Part shown: positions 45,409 through 55,394 of the stretch, piece after piece
Position numbering within the stretch: the stretch's first letter is position 1
Layout of the letters: the number at the start of each line of letters is the position of its first letter
NCBI GenBank assembly: GCA_023653785.1
Contig: JAMKCH010035789.1
Span: 62,001 to 126,000 of the forward strand
Length of the DNA: 64,000 bases
DNA from: Ophioderma brevispina
Taxonomy: Eukaryota > Echinodermata > Ophiuroidea > Amphilepidida > Ophiodermatidae
Reading direction: 5' to 3'
Notes under the pieces: model-generated
What the model saw: the letters and a program-made list of their open reading frames with translations, nothing else
What the model was told of the DNA's origin: nothing
Database searches by the model: none
Program-made: the position numbers and the translations under genes

Positions 45409-45477
45409 GGCCGCACCGGGGTTAGAACCGCAAACTTCAGATCATGAGTTAGCCGTTACATCCACTGGACCATATGT
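45409..45477 (-). pseudogene. tRNA-Met-like segment in element X copy B
   Basis: The minus strand reads ATGGTCCAGTGGATGTAACG, CTAACTCATGATCTGAAG and GCGGTTCTAACCCCGG: a good A-box, a CAT anticodon-like loop and a B-box with one change. The acceptor stem is not paired. It is more intact than the copy at 6421-6486. Confidence 0.5.
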
Positions 45478-46224
45478 ACTTCATTGTTACTTTCATGTAT
45501 AGAGAAAGCTTATCATTGATGTAAAGTTTCAAATTCCTATCTCACATCTTGTCGATTACGCTGGAGACAAAGGGTGCAGAATGTGCTTGCTGCTTTGCCG
45601 TTTTGTTTATAAACCGGTAAAGAGATGAATAGTTTGGTGCAGTGTAAGGTACCAGGTCACGTGTCAGTGTATCAGTTATCAGTTTGCTCTTCGGGGGAGA
45701 CCGTATATATAATCCGACTATGTTAAAACAAGATCTGTACATATGACCCTCTGACCAAAGGATATTAATTTTTCCAAAAGACACAGTTTAGTATGTCTAA
45801 AACAGGACAAAAATTTTACCTTTCCTACTGATTCAAAAGAACCGCGTACGATGACGATAATTCGGTTGTTTTTTCCAATGTGAAGGGATACGGACGTTTT
45901 TTAATGAATGGGTCCCGAGCAAAATAAAAAACCAACAATGCCGTGACGTCATCAAATCTTATTTTTTCAAAAATTGGCTGTTATTCCCATAAGTAAAATT
46001 ACTTTTTAAATTCAAACATCTGTATATTGTTCTTTAATAATTAATCTTCAATTGTTGTGCCCCCCGTATGAATGTGAAAAAGATGGTCCATAAGTCTACA
46101 AAATGAAGACATAGTCAGCCGGGCTAAATAACCTTACCGTGGACTGTATGAGCCGACGGATCCCCGTAATAGTTTTAGCAGGTTCAGCCACTTGCGCGCG
46201 GCGCGAGGGTTTATGCGGTCAAGA

Positions 46225-47177
46225 ACAAGATCTGGCAACATGATACTGTCGGTCAAACAAATATAGTAAGTTGGCCTACATTATGCTTTACTTTCAAAGG
46301 TCAAAAAATGGATTTATTTGGTTTTGAGACTATAATTTCAAAGGTCAACGCTGGCCGCAAATTAGTACAAAAAATCTTAATTTAGTGCTACGTGTCAATT
46401 AAGAAACAAATAAATTTTTTTTGCAGAAAAGTTTAAGTTCATAATTTTAATCTACCATGACATAAATTATTTTATGAAGCAGTTGCAAAAGTATTATGAC
46501 AAAATTCTATCAATTAGTACGAAAATGAGCTAATATTTTTTTGCATAGTGTGACACATTAGGAATGGCAAAGAATAATAATTATAATTACTCAAATGATA
46601 AATTACCTATTTTATGAAAATATTAATTAAGGTCTGACAAAAACAATAAGAATTGCTGCTTATAAAATGATATAGAAATGTGAACCTTTTCGGGATGTTA
46701 TACGAAGCACGTGAAAAGCAAAATAAAACAGTTTAGGCTTGAGTGTTCTGGAAACCGTTGATTTCTGAGAGTGGAAAACGGGCAAGTTCAGCTGGCAGGT
46801 GACAAGAAAAAAATTATACTGGATCCCAAGAAAAGAGAGTCTTGGAGCAATAGGTTGCGGCAAATAGGTCTGAAGAAAACTGCATTTTAGGCAGCTGGAA
46901 CCATTTGACAGGTTTCATATTTCTTTCATTGGAAACACTGTTAGGGCACTCTAATTATGTTTGTGTATGAGGTGTAAATCAGAGAAGCCAAACTTTCCCG
47001 TTTTTGCGGGAGACTCCGGTTTGCTAGCAAAACTCCCGATTTTCGGTATGATTTAAGGAAATAAAATAAGATAAAAATAGAGAACAAACAAAAAATGTGA
47101 GTCCAGTATTGATTTTAATTCAATTTTTGACTTTTAACTTGGATTATGGAGAGAAAAAAATGGAAGCATTGATAACC
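46225..47177. other. Unique AT-rich DNA
   Basis: A splice-acceptor-like TTTTTTCTTGTCACCTGCCAG tail (minus strand, near 46794-46814) precedes an open frame ending at 46660. No donor or known domain supports an exon. Nothing else recognised. Confidence 0.35.
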
Positions 47178-47230
47178 GTTGAGTGCCATATCACATTCGG
47201 CCTACGGCCTCATGTGATATGGCACTCAAC
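47178..47230. other. Perfect 19-bp-arm hairpin
   Basis: GTTGAGTGCCATATCACAT (47178-47196) is followed after 15 bases (with an internal GGCC..GGCC pair) by its exact complement ATGTGATATGGCACTCAAC (47212-47230). The arms have no mismatch in a region where other inverted repeats are decayed. Confidence 0.85.
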
Positions 47231-47879
47231 CATAGGTATCTTTCCGTATTGTGTGAACAAACAGGGGATAACTAATATCACACACATACTGATGTGGTAT
47301 AGTATATTAGTATGTATGTAAAAGGTTGTTGTTTTTGCAATTCCATTTAGTGTTCAGGTGTAGAAGTAATTATGCATATGGTCCGGCGTACTCATAGTCC
47401 GGGAACAAAGGTGAACAATAGGGCAATCGATTCAGTTGACTATTCACATAACATTAGTTTCACGCTTTATTCCGTTATCGTCTATGGAGTCGGACTATAT
47501 TTGCTTTCACACCGGCCCCTCCCCAGAAAACAAAAATGAGGTATTCCTCAGAATGCCACTCATATATATGTTGCTAAATAATATAGCGCACATCCTTTCA
47601 AAGCGGCATTGTAGTTCTTGAGGGGGGAAGAGTTCATATTTGAAAATTTCAATTACCCATTGAAGCCTGTATTATAATTTAACATAAAACCGACTTTTAG
47701 GGAATTTATGTAAGGTGAGATTTTTTGAAAACCGGCAAAAGTTAAACTTTTGAACATGTCCCTTTAAAATGCGGAACGTTTCAAGTTCATCTGTTATCAT
47801 GCAAACTATAGTGGGCATCCTTCATTCCCTATCCGGCGATGTCCTTTCCAATGATTCAACAACCTGGCCACTTCTCAAA

Positions 47880-48057
47880 TATTTAACAAGACATAGACCC
47901 AATTGGTGTTAACACACTATGTGACCTCTTGCACGGGCTTGATGTACAATAAACCCGAATGGGACTGTCTACCTGAAACCCTCGTCAATATCACTACAAC
48001 TGAAGCCTCATTTAAAGAAGAAACAACCAAGTATCTAAGAAACCAACCAACGTCTTA
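47880..48057 (+). mobile_element. Possible 3' end of a LINE
   Basis: A plus-strand frame ends KPEWDCLPETLV, then TTTEASFKEETTKYL, before a TAG stop at 48055-48057. The pattern W-x(2)-LP, then SFK, resembles the C-terminus of LINE reverse transcriptases (WNxLP...FK). The TA of that stop is the target duplication of the next element. Upstream RT domains were not seen, so this is a short relic at best. Confidence 0.35.
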
Positions 48058-48945
48058 GTGTGGGTTGGTGTGTATTCCCGTAGGATGTTCATGCTAAAAT
48101 TGATTTTGTTGCTGTTTGGGTTTCAATAGGACCTAAACTGTCAGAAAATGATGGGGTGAAAATTTTCCTACTGATGCCCCCTTCTTTAAGGGGGAAAATG
48201 TTAGTACAGGGAAAAATTTAAAATCGAGTCAAATTGTGTTTTAATGTACACTAACGCGTTCGTCTCGTCATAAGGATTAAAAAAAGTATATATTTGCCTA
48301 GGTTCCAACCTTTAGTTAAAGCGGTATAGCCCCATAATGGTTCAAGGTCACCCTTGGGGTAAATGCTCCGATGTTGTTGAAAGTGGTGTCAAATGATTCC
48401 ATGTGTCATACTGAAACAGAAAATACATTTTAATTGATCTTTTGATATCACCATTGCGACAAGCAGGGAAAGTTCTGGTGACCCCCATAGACCATGTAGA
48501 CCCTTGCGACATGTTGCTATGTAATTAGCTAACCAATGTCACACACTGTAAAATAATTCATTTTTGGATCCTGTGAGACAATACAAACAACTTATCACCA
48601 GTTTCAACAAAATCTGAGCATTGGGTAAATTTTACCCCAGGATGACCTTGAACCATTATGGGGCTATAGCGCTTTAACTAAAGGTCGGAACCTAGGCAAA
48701 TATATACTTTTTCTAATCCTTATAAGAAGACGAACATGTTAATGTACATTAAAACACAATTTGACTCGATTTTAAATTTTTCCCTGTAGTAACATTTCCC
48801 CCCTTGAGGAAGGGGGAAGCAGTCCGAAAATTTGCACCCCATCATTTTCTGACTGTCTGGTCCCTATTGAATGAAAAACAGCAAGAAAATCAACTTTAGC
48901 ACCAAAATCCTACGGGAACTGTTTCATTGACATACCAACCAACAC
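48058..48945. mobile_element. 888-bp TA-flanked foldback element
   Basis: The tips GTGTGGGTTGGTGTGT and ACATACCAACCAACAC are bracketed by TA (48056-48057 and 48946-48947). Arms of about 380 bp pair almost throughout, for example ATAATGGTTCAAGGTCACCC with the complement of GGATGACCTTGAACCATTAT and GTTCCAACCTTTAGTTAAAG with CTTTAACTAAAGGTCGGAAC. The short derivative is 23348-23682. TA targeting points to mariner-type mobilisation. No transposase present. Confidence 0.8.
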
Positions 48946-48956
48946 TATCTAGCGCG

Positions 48957-49645
48957 AAATTCAAATGCATTTCTGCTCGCCGAAATTAATTTCTGCTCGC
49001 TGAAATTACATCCGATAGGAAGACGTTTTTTTTCATTTTGGAGAGCAGAAATTCATTGCATTTGAATTTCGGCGAGCAGAATTTCATTGCTTTTCATTGG
49101 CTCGAATTTCAGCTCGCTGAAAAAACATCTTCCTATTGGCTGTAATTTCAGCGAGCAGAAATTCATTTCGGCGAGCAGAAATTCATTGCATTTGAATTTC
49201 GGCGAGCAGAATTTCATTGCTTCTCATTGGCTCGAATTTCAGCTCGCTGAAAAAAACGTCTTCCTATTGGCTATAATTTCAGCGAGCAGAAATTCATTTC
49301 GGCGAGCAGAAATTCATTGCATTTGAATTTCGGCGAGCAGAAATTCATTGCATTTGAATTTCGGCGAGCAGATATTCATTGCATTTGAATTTCGGCGAGC
49401 AGAAATTCACTGCTTTTCATTGGCTGGAATTTCAGCTCGCTGAAAAACGTCTTCCTATTGGCTGTATTTCAGCGAGCAGAAATTAATTTCGGCGAGCAGA
49501 AATTCGTTGCATTTTAATTTTGGCGAGCAGAAATTCAGTGCTTATGAACGCGATGGCCAGTTGTTTCAGCGAGGTAAAATTAATTTCGGCGAGGTGAAAT
49601 TAATTTCAGCGAGCTGAAATTATTCAAACATTTCTGCTCGCTGCA
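48957..49645. repeat. Palindromic minisatellite built on GCGAGC
   Basis: About a dozen copies of TTTCGGCGAGCAGAAATTCA or close variants occur with the opposite-facing form TTTCAGCTCGCTGAAA. A higher-order unit of about 129 bp (CATTGGCTCGAATTTCAGCT, then CATTGGC-CTTCCTATTGGCTG-type sequence) repeats near 49096, 49225 and 49419. ATTGG (inverted CCAAT) recurs in each unit. Because units occur in both orientations, the region can fold extensively. The frame at 49087-49326 is an artefact of the repeat. Confidence 0.8.
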
Positions 49646-50064
49646 AAAAACGTTATTTGATTGGTCAATCAAATTAAAGTAATCAAAGCAATACCCTTCA
49701 TAATCGGCTGTATCCAAACTCAAACCAAACAATATCGTGAATATTTTCCCTTTGTTCTTTCTTGCGTTTTTTTTTCATTTTATTTCGTTTACTTGCTCTC
49801 GTTTGTGTTCTTGTTTTGTTCTTTCATTATTTTCACTTTCCTTGATTCTTTTTTTTTTCTAATATCTTTCTTTTTTATTAATCTTCAGTCTTCATTTCTT
49901 TCCCTCTCACTCTCTCATTCTATCTTTTTTTCTTCTCCATTTTTTTTTAATATAAACGGTGGGCAAAGGAAATCAGTAAAGAAAAGAGCTTCAAAGAAAG
50001 AAGTTAGCAAAGCCCCGTTTGGTTCTCTGTTCAGTAGAGATAACGGTGAGTACGGATAGACCAA
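49646..50064. other. T-rich unique DNA before the second foldback copy
   Basis: A pyrimidine-rich stretch (49740-49950) leads into a purine-rich, open segment described separately as a candidate exon. Confidence 0.4.
49969..50045 (+). CDS. Candidate exon coding a basic peptide
   Basis: A long pyrimidine tract is followed by AG at 49967-49968 (or 49975-49976) and an open frame KSVKKRASKKEVSKAPFGSL then FSRDN. It ends at a consensus donor, AACG then GTGAGT. The peptide is basic and could carry a nuclear signal. No partner exon or family was found, and low-complexity composition makes a chance match possible. Confidence 0.25.
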
Positions 50065-51255
50065 TTCGCAGTTCGTGGTTGTTTAATTGCGTAAAAATTC
50101 CGAATGCTCCGAGAAAATACTCAAACATATACGGCGCACATGTAAACCGGTCAACCACCCGGGGGGGGGGGGGTTCTTGGATTTTGGTCGGGAACCTATG
50201 CTCGTTCCAAAAAAGAGGGACTAGCTGCAATGCGGGACTACCGATAGGGGTATCAAACTTCCCAATAATTCAAAGTTCTAGTCCCGCAAGGGGTACAAAT
50301 TAAGTTGTGATTGTTACTGGTTCAATGATACAAATAGGAAAAATTAACCTAAACATATCAGCTAAATAATTCCCCGTGTATTTTTTTCGTGTAGTAGCAC
50401 AAGTGTAATTTTTCTTGTATATTAGCTATTTTAAATGTGTATCTTTTTTCATGTATTGAGAACAGGTCCCGCAAAGGGGTATAATCTTACTGCAAATTAT
50501 CTTCAATCAATCTTTATTTGTTCATCATAGAATACAGCAAAACAATGTGATAAATAATTATGTAAATAATGCAGTACAGTGAAAAATTGTTAAAATATTA
50601 ATCAAAAATATTTTGCATACAAGTAAAGATGTTTATAATACATTATAAGTGGAATTTCAAAAGAGTATATAACTGGGATAATACTAGTGGAAAATATATT
50701 TAAAATAGAGTAAGGATGATATATTACTGCTGTACCGTTAGGTGTATATTTTCACTGAAAACTAGGGGCCGGGTATATTTTAACTGAAAATTGGTACCGT
50801 TAGGGGTCACTTTCAGAATCCCTGGAACGAGCATGGGTGCCCAACGGAAATCCAAGACGGCCTCCCCCGGGTCAACACGTTCAAATTTAGTCAAACTTTC
50901 ATCATTTATTTCTCACACTGGGCAGTCTTGGGCGCTAAAGCTGAACGTATAACGATGTACAAACACTGCGTATTTAACGAAAACAGCAACAAATACACAC
51001 CGGAGACAGCCGGAACATGTTGTAATATGCAGTATACTTTTACGTGTTCGTACATAGAGTTTTCAAAAAAATTCTCCAGTAATGATTGCTCGCCGATCAT
51101 CGATTGCGGCAGAGGGATATTACGATCAAAGGGTCACTGTTGAATACCTTCATTTTGTGCGGGTGAATGGACAAACATATCAAAATCGGATGGTGGAAGT
51201 CGTTGCGCTTACTTCTTATATCTTTCTTCCGTGGTTCAACAGGATCAAATCCGAA
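50065..51255. mobile_element. Foldback element, copy 2 (partner of 21265-22630)
   Basis: Colinear in direct orientation with 21440-22630: AATTCGCAGTTCGTGGTT, GGGTTCTTGGATTTTGGTCG, TCCCGCAAGGGGTACAAATT, then GGAACGAGCATGGGTGCC and ACACACCGGAGACAGCCGGA. The first 170 bp of the left arm seen in copy 1 is missing, so the outer inverted repeat is incomplete. A G13 tract sits at about 50161-50173. Confidence 0.65.
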
Positions 51256-51333
51256 CCGTTGTTTGCAATGCAAACGAGATGATATCCATAGTGTCACATG
51301 TAGTGGAGCGGTTTGGACTGCAAAATTGTCGGC

Positions 51334-51929
51334 AACCCCCCCCCCCCCCCCGGTACAACAAAACGCAACTTCTATTCGAAAGATAGTAATAAATATTTTA
51401 AAAAATGATGGCTGTGGTCAAAAACTTTGGTGGCAGGGGTGTTTTTTGGGTCACAAAATCACGTTTTTGAGCTAAAAACTTAAGAAAATCAATATTTATT
51501 AATTTCTTAGCAAAACAAATTTTAATCATGATGCAATACTATCAATCTCTGACATTTATATTATAGATTTCTGTTTTATACAATATATAAATGGTCTAGA
51601 ATTTTAGCCCCCAAATCACACTTTTTTCCTAAAAAAAGCATCTTTTTTACAACATGCCACCACAACGAGTATTACCTGAACCCTTTGGGCAATGTATAAA
51701 ACATATGTCAATAACAAAAGGGATACCATAAAAAAATATTGTAATATTTTTACTTTAAAAAAAATTTAAAAAACATAATTTCGCTTAATTTACAGCCCAA
51801 AATGCATTTTTCGGCCTAGAAATCATCCCTGCCACCAAATATTTCAACCACAACCATCATTTTCTTAAATCGCATATATTTATCCTTCAAATAAAGGTGG
51901 TTGTGTTTTGTTGTACCGAGAGCGGGGTA
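51334..51929. mobile_element. About 600-bp inverted-repeat element, GGTACAACAAAAC ends
   Basis: Left GGTACAACAAAACGCAAC, AAAATGATGGCTGTGG and GGTGGCAGGGGTG pair with right GTTGTGTTTTGTTGTACC, CCACAACCATCATTTT and CATCCCTGCCACC. A C15 tract precedes the left arm (51336-51351). No coding capacity. Confidence 0.65.
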
Positions 51930-53297
51930 ACTCGAAAACTAGAGCACTTTTCAAAGCTCGGCCGCTCCATTATAGCGCAAAAGGATGAAACGACAAACAC
52001 TTTTTTCTGCAAGATGTGTTTTAATTCATTGATCTATTTCATGAAAACTTAAAAAACACATTTTAAAATCACCATTAAAACCAACTCAAAACATTGCGGC
52101 ATTCCATTAAATTTGAGCATGATGATAATAGAAATCTATGTTACTGCAATTCCATAACTACATTCGTAATATTTAACATATTGGGTAACTTATGAGTTGT
52201 TGTTAGGCAATTCAAACTCGGTACATTCTATGACAGTATACCTAGATGTCGGTACTTGCAGTTTTTATCATTTTCTTATAAAAAGAGCTAAATTGCTGAC
52301 GACAGCATTGGCTAGTTTGGCTTCTTCATAAAGTATCGGGTAAATAATGAAGAAAATGTTTTCTATGGCTAATCTAAAGACACACACTCATGCTTAGCCC
52401 TTAATATTTCTTTTCCTGTGATAAGCGATCTTTCATTCCCGCACTGTTATACAAAAAAAAAGCGCTATTCGGCTTCAGCACTATACGAACAAAGTAACCA
52501 CGTACTCCAACAGACGAGTTGTTATCCACGTTACATGTAAAATATGGCAACATTTATGTCTAAATTTCTCACAAATGTACTAGTACAATACAGTAGGACT
52601 ATTCCATCTTTCATTACGCGAACTTCAGGTAACGGAAACGAATTTTGCTTATCTCACGTAAGCACTCTCCTGGTTTGACGAAAGGCAGTAGAACTAGAGT
52701 ATAATCATGACTTTATATAGGCGAAAGGCACTAGATCTAGCGTATACTCATGACTATATAGTCATTACTTCGTATGTTGCTAAAACTATAGCTTAAAATA
52801 TATGAAGTTAAACACTAGCATGCGTCTGACTCGGTAATATCTTCAGGATTAGCAATATCCAATCACCAATTCTACTTCTATTATCCATGATAAAGGCCAT
52901 TTAGAAGCTACCCGTACCACTAATTTGGCATATACATGTACTTCATAAAAAACATCAAATATACAAAAAGTTTTGATAAGACAAGTATAAAAATTTACAA
53001 AGAAGTACTGATTGAAATTTGTGTGGCCTGGATTGAAAGTTTTAAAAGTTTAAGAGATATTTACATTCTATCCATGTTTCCTTTATAAACCGATTACCAT
53101 AACCTAGATGCGACTTTTACTCCAATCATGGAAAATGTCATAAGAATGTTTTATTTTCTGCTGACAATCTTTTTAAAAGTTCTCTCCACATTCCTAGCCA
53201 TTAGCATACCGTCAGGAAGGTCGTAAGGGCAATAGCTGCCATGTGATACATTTGTGTACTGCCATTTTATTAGGATGGCTTTTGATCTTTTCTTGAG
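51930..53297. other. Unique AT-rich DNA, no gene seen
   Basis: 1.4 kb with no recognised exon, repeat partner or structure. Confidence 0.4.
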
Positions 53298-53364
53298 TCA
53301 GTGGCTCTTGAAATGGTTCTCCAGGCAACACAGTGGCCTGAAGAACCATTTCAAGAGCCACTGA
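53298..53364. other. Perfect hairpin with 23-bp arms
   Basis: The left arm (TCAGTGGCTCTTGAAATGGT and three more bases, 53298-53320) pairs without mismatch with 53342-53364. The stem is extended by CAGGC and GCCTG around a 9-base loop. The size and clean stem resemble a microRNA-like or tiny MITE hairpin. A tandem partial repeat (ACTGATCAAAGACTTGGTAT and ACTGACCAAAGACTTGGTAT) follows at 53361-53415. Confidence 0.8.
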
Positions 53365-53514
53365 TCAAAGACTTGGTATAATAGTACAGAGGCACTGACC
53401 AAAGACTTGGTATGATACTGTTTGATGGGAATTTCTGATAAACGGCAGCTATTGCACTTACGGCCTTCTTGCATTCACATGACAATACATTTATGGACAG
53501 CTTCACATCGCAGC

Positions 53515-53588
53515 ACCGGGTTGTGGCCGGGTCTCGCCGGGTCTCGTCCGGTTCCCGCCCGGTTCTCACCGGGTCTCGCCCGGTTCTT
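53515..53588. repeat. GC-rich 10-11-bp tandem repeat
   Basis: Seven units of the type CCGGGTCTCG or CCCGGTTCTC in a row, in otherwise AT-rich DNA. Minus-strand frames across it are rich in Arg and Pro and are treated as artefacts, although a donor-like AAGGCC then GTAAGT (minus strand) lies close by at 53460. Confidence 0.75.
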
Positions 53589-55272
53589 AATTGTTGGAAT
53601 CGGTTTTACTATATTCTAAACAATGAAATACAGCCGACCTGAATGTGGGTCAACTACGGTTAGCTTTGAAAAACTACCCCTTATAGACAATTGGAACTCA
53701 GACCAAGGTACAATCGGACAAAGGTACACTTTGCTGACAATATTAAGCTCCATATATACAGGATAATATACAAATTATTGAGAAAGATTGAATCCAGCAA
53801 CCTCAAATATAAAAAGCACCTTCAATCCAGGCCCCGTGTAACATAATATTTATATTTATTTGCTATGACACTTTTGCACCGATATGATAACCTTATTAAA
53901 GGTAAAATAATGAGAACATGAACACGCCTTGCTTTTATTGAATTGCCTCCATTGGATACAAGGTAATATTGTACTGCAATCTCAAAGTTGTCCTGTTCCA
54001 GGTATAAAATTACGAGCATAAGCGTATTATACTTGAAAGTACGAATAGCTAATGGTTAAATTCGCCTTTTGAAAGGAAGACGCGTTCAAGGCATTCGGCA
54101 ATGTACAATTGGAGCGTTTGAGTTCTACTACCAGTAGCACATCCAGAAAAAAACACACATATATTGATGAACATTAGTACAGGACTTTTGGTAGTTGGGG
54201 AATAAAATGATTTATTTATTAGCATACCTTCTAAGGTTTCACATTTTTATGTATCTTTGCAAATTCATGAGTAATGCAAAAAAAGGAAACCTACACCTAC
54301 AAAAATATTCACTAAAAAATATAAAAAAGGAGAAAAGAAAACGATATAACTCAATATTTAATAAGTTCAATAAAAAAGACAGTGCATGGTATTTAAATTT
54401 TATACCAGCATGGCTGCTTTAAAGTATGAAGCCCCCCGCGGTATGCCCCAAGTAAATTCTTTTTCACAGCCCCACCAGTGTTATCAGGGTCTCTTAGGAT
54501 AAGGACTTCTCATTCCTGGGCCCTCGTACTGCAGAAATTCCTCCTGGCCAGAAGCCGCAGATAATAGCAGCAAGAAAAAGGACAAAACAAAATCCAAGAG
54601 CGGCCCATGACAATACCGATTAAACCAAAAAAGCAAATAATTCGGCCTTCTTGGACAGCGAGGCTCTAGACCAGTCCTCACCATCATGATGTTCGGAAAA
54701 AACAAACAAAAATGGCAATGAGAGGAATCACGTTATGCTATTCTCATAAGCAAATTCAATTTTGTGTCATTTTAAAAGACTAAATAGGCCTGCTTGTGTA
54801 TAATACGCAATATATACAATCCTATTGGAATGTAAATGCTGCTTTTTTCCCAATAATCACTGCTCTGACATGGTATATTTATCAATATGCACGAATTCCA
54901 TGGAGATGCAAAAAGTATACCACAATTGACCAATGAACCAGCATGTGTGGTTTCATAGCGTCGTACAAGGACATTGGGGACGTTTTGTTAGTTTTTTTAA
55001 ATATCTCGAGAAAATTACTTCTCAGGCCTAAGATTTTATTGCGGTTATGAGAAATATATTATCAGTTTTCTCCTGATATATTATTTCTCAGGCTGAGGAT
55101 TTTATTGCAGTTATGGCAAAAATATGTATCAGCTTTCTTTAAGCAGCTTGTGTCAATGTATGTCTACTTTGAGTCCATTTTGGAGTTTGTCACTGGAAAT
55201 GGGCTTGGCCGCCATCTTCTGAAATTGATCACGTGCATGCCAAAAGTTAAACAAACATTGTTTACTACTTAC
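53589..55272. other. Unique DNA, no gene seen
   Basis: Frames at 54195-54422 and 54484-54705 are short and lack domains. Likely intronic if the minus-strand gene model is right. Confidence 0.35.
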
Positions 55273-55394
55273 CACAGTGATGACCTTTCCAACATATGGG
55301 AAGCACGATGCGAAGATAGGTTGGGTACATATAATCATCATAGCCAGATAAGCATGTGGCCATGTTCATGCAAGCCTTATTGCATGGATCTCAT
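55273..55394 (-). CDS. Candidate 122-nt exon of a minus-strand gene
   Basis: The acceptor TCTTTTTTATCTCTGATAG and the donor CACTGTG then GTAAGT are both strong. In the frame that continues from 59690-59813 it reads EIHAIRLA, one TGA stop, then TWPHAYLAMMIICTQP and IFASCFPYVGKVITV, ending phase 0. The single stop may be sequence error or a sign that the exon is not real. The hydrophobic second half could be membrane-spanning. Product not recognised. Confidence 0.4.

Larger units (their letters stand above)
42939..46224 (-). mobile_element. Element X, full-length copy B (inverted)
   Basis: The reverse complement is colinear with 5670-8904 from tip to tip (about 3.29 against 3.24 kb). Shared landmarks are the CCATTGCACTCCTG end, the GCGAATTACAAGAAA array, the tRNA-like module, the GTGTCAGTGTATCAGTTATC segment and the GC-rich head. 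Main differences are many small indels, a pure A47 tract (43389-43435) and a damaged terminal hairpin. Copies A and B lie in opposite orientation 34 kb apart. Confidence 0.75.

Noticed and set aside
5670..46224. One giant 40-kb inverted-repeat element bounded by copies A and B
   Set aside because: A third, independent derivative lies between them, and the intervening DNA is a patchwork of unrelated elements, so two separate insertions are simpler.
46660..46814. Exon after a good acceptor on the minus strand
   Set aside because: There is no donor or convincing terminal-exon evidence and no recognisable peptide.
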